From assembly GCA_963830385.1 (NCBI GenBank), contig CAWHMD010000006.1, positions 682,001 through 746,000 on the forward strand: 64,000 nucleotides of DNA, written 5' to 3'. Source of the DNA: Bog-532 sp963830385 (lineage in GTDB: Bacteria > Actinomycetota > Actinomycetes > Streptosporangiales > Streptosporangiaceae). Made by a program: the position numbers and the translations under genes. Positions within the stretch are counted from its first letter, which is position 1; each line of letters begins with the position of its first letter. The notes beneath the pieces are model-generated. The model was not told where the DNA came from and ran no database searches. It saw nothing but the letters and a program-made list of their open reading frames with translations. Below are positions 63,338 through 64,000 of the stretch, one piece after another.

Positions 63338-63977
63338 TTGCCGCGATTTTGCCGGGCAGCTCAGCCAGCGAATCAATCCGCATTGTCGGTATCCGGTCAG
63401 CGTCCGGGTCGGCCTGCTGGATCAGGGCCCACGGACCGCGCTTGATCAGAGCCGTCCTGAGCCCGAGGCGCGCCGCAGGCCGGACGTCGTTATCGAGCCG
63501 GTCACCTACGTAAAGGATTTCGGCAAGTGGGCCAGGGGCCATCTCCAGCATCCGGCGGAAGAACGCGGGGTCGGGCTTGGATACACCCCAGTCATCCGAG
63601 GTAGCGATCATGTCGGCGGGCAGATCAAGTCCTTTCAGGATGCTGCCCGCACGGACGGTCTGGTTACCGGCGATGCCGACCCACAGACAGTCCTCGCGCA
63701 GTCTGGCCAGAGTAGGACGCACATCCGGGTAAAGATCGTCTTCCCCGAACCATTCCGGTTTGCCCTGCTCAGCCCGTTGCTGGCGAGCTTGATCCAGGTC
63801 AAATCCTGGCTGAAAGACCTGGAAGGTTTCACGGTAGTCCAGTCCACGGGCGATGACCGCGCCAAAGACTGCCGAGAATACGTGACGCGGGACACCCAGC
63901 CAATCCGCCCACGTCCCATACTCGCGAGTCTCGTTGACGAGGCATTCCCCAACATCGAAGACGACAGCACCGATCAC
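63318..63977 (-). CDS. HAD family hydrolase
   Basis: A 219-residue haloacid dehalogenase-like hydrolase. Motif I is VVFDVGECLVNETREYG (residues 5-21; the first Asp is the nucleophile and the second position of the usual DxD is Gly). Motif II is the Asn-containing GIAGNQTVRAG, motif III has Lys in WGVSKPDPAFF, and motif IV is ILYVGDRLDNDV. The loss of the second Asp of DxD is unusual and could alter phosphatase activity. GTG 63977 lies near the window edge. It is convergent with the HTH-TPR gene. Confidence 0.88.
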   Translation of the reverse strand: MIGAVVFDVGECLVNETREYGTWADWLGVPRHVFSAVFGAVIARGLDYRETFQVFQPGFDLDQARQQRAEQGKPEWFGEDDLYPDVRPTLARLREDCLWVGIAGNQTVRAGSILKGLDLPADMIATSDDWGVSKPDPAFFRRMLEMAPGPLAEILYVGDRLDNDVRPAARLGLRTALIKRGPWALIQQADPDADRIPTMRIDSLAELPGKIAAINAAAC

Positions 63978-64000
63978 AACAAGCCACCTTACGGGCCTCC

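Larger units (their letters stand above)
54134..64000. mobile_element. Actinomycete integrative and conjugative element, left part
   Basis: The order att - int - xis - RepSA-like rep - FtsK-type tra is the AICE core seen in pSAM2- and pSE211-like elements (pSE211 also integrates in tRNA-Phe). All core genes are on the minus strand from about 61840 to 54235. A divergent HTH-TPR regulator (62060) and a HAD hydrolase (63318) follow. The right end is not in the window. The element mediates excision, rolling-circle replication and transfer of double-stranded DNA through a hexameric translocase in its relatives. Confidence 0.82.

Overview
The window is high-GC actinobacterial (Actinomycetota) chromosome. 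Support comes from the very high GC content, GTG/TTG starts, several apparently leaderless promoters, and marker genes such as an orphan GlnR-type nitrogen regulator, mycothiol synthase (MshD), a DivIVA-like coiled-coil protein, F420/PPOX-type oxidoreductase and DUF2993/DUF1416/DUF4395 proteins. The glnR-mshD-rhodanese neighbourhood resembles the streptomycete one, but I cannot fix the genus from sequence reading alone.

Layout. 0.2-2.8 kb: minus-strand sulfur-transfer block (DUF1416, thiosulfate sulfurtransferase, DUF4395, thioredoxin-fold protein). 2.8-4.0 kb: ECF sigma factor and zinc-binding anti-sigma factor. 4.2-7.9 kb: alpha/beta hydrolase with divergent ArsR-like regulator, methyltransferase, DUF2993 lipid-binding protein, MoaD/ThiS protein. 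8.0-9.7 kb: glnR overlapping mshD. 10.5-15 kb: DivIVA-like protein, Ppx/GppA, and a second sigma factor followed by a membrane protein whose C-terminal half is 23 octapeptide units. 15-25.3 kb: FAD oxidoreductase, ABC exporter plus MerR regulator with a MerR-type operator, AraC regulator, malQ, Ser/Thr kinase, GNAT, frameshifted RidA. 25.7-33 kb: GH64 glucanase, methyltransferase, GlxA regulator, two-component system, DedA. 33.6-45.8 kb: frameshifted NB-ARC/TPR protein, assorted metabolic genes, GT-A glycosyltransferase, and a TetR/aldo-keto reductase pair with a double palindromic operator. 45.9-49.5 kb: methyltransferases, a DUF6817-VOC fusion and a CGNR regulator sharing one palindromic divergent promoter.

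49.5-54 kb is an insertion hot spot: two IS110-family elements (one frameshifted), an orphan IF-1 gene between them, and a DeoR-type fragment. At 54.13 kb a 3' fragment of tRNA-Phe marks the left end of an integrated actinomycete integrative and conjugative element (AICE). It has integrase, excisionase, a RepSA-like rolling-circle initiator, an FtsK-type DNA translocase, small zinc-ribbon proteins, a DUF932 protein, and a divergently read HTH-TPR regulator convergent with a HAD hydrolase. The element runs past the right edge, and the intact tRNA-Phe should lie beyond it.

Four coding regions (RidA, NB-ARC/TPR, sugar isomerase, IS110 transposase) carry single frameshifts that split otherwise well-conserved reading frames. 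Either pseudogenes are accumulating or the assembly has indel errors.
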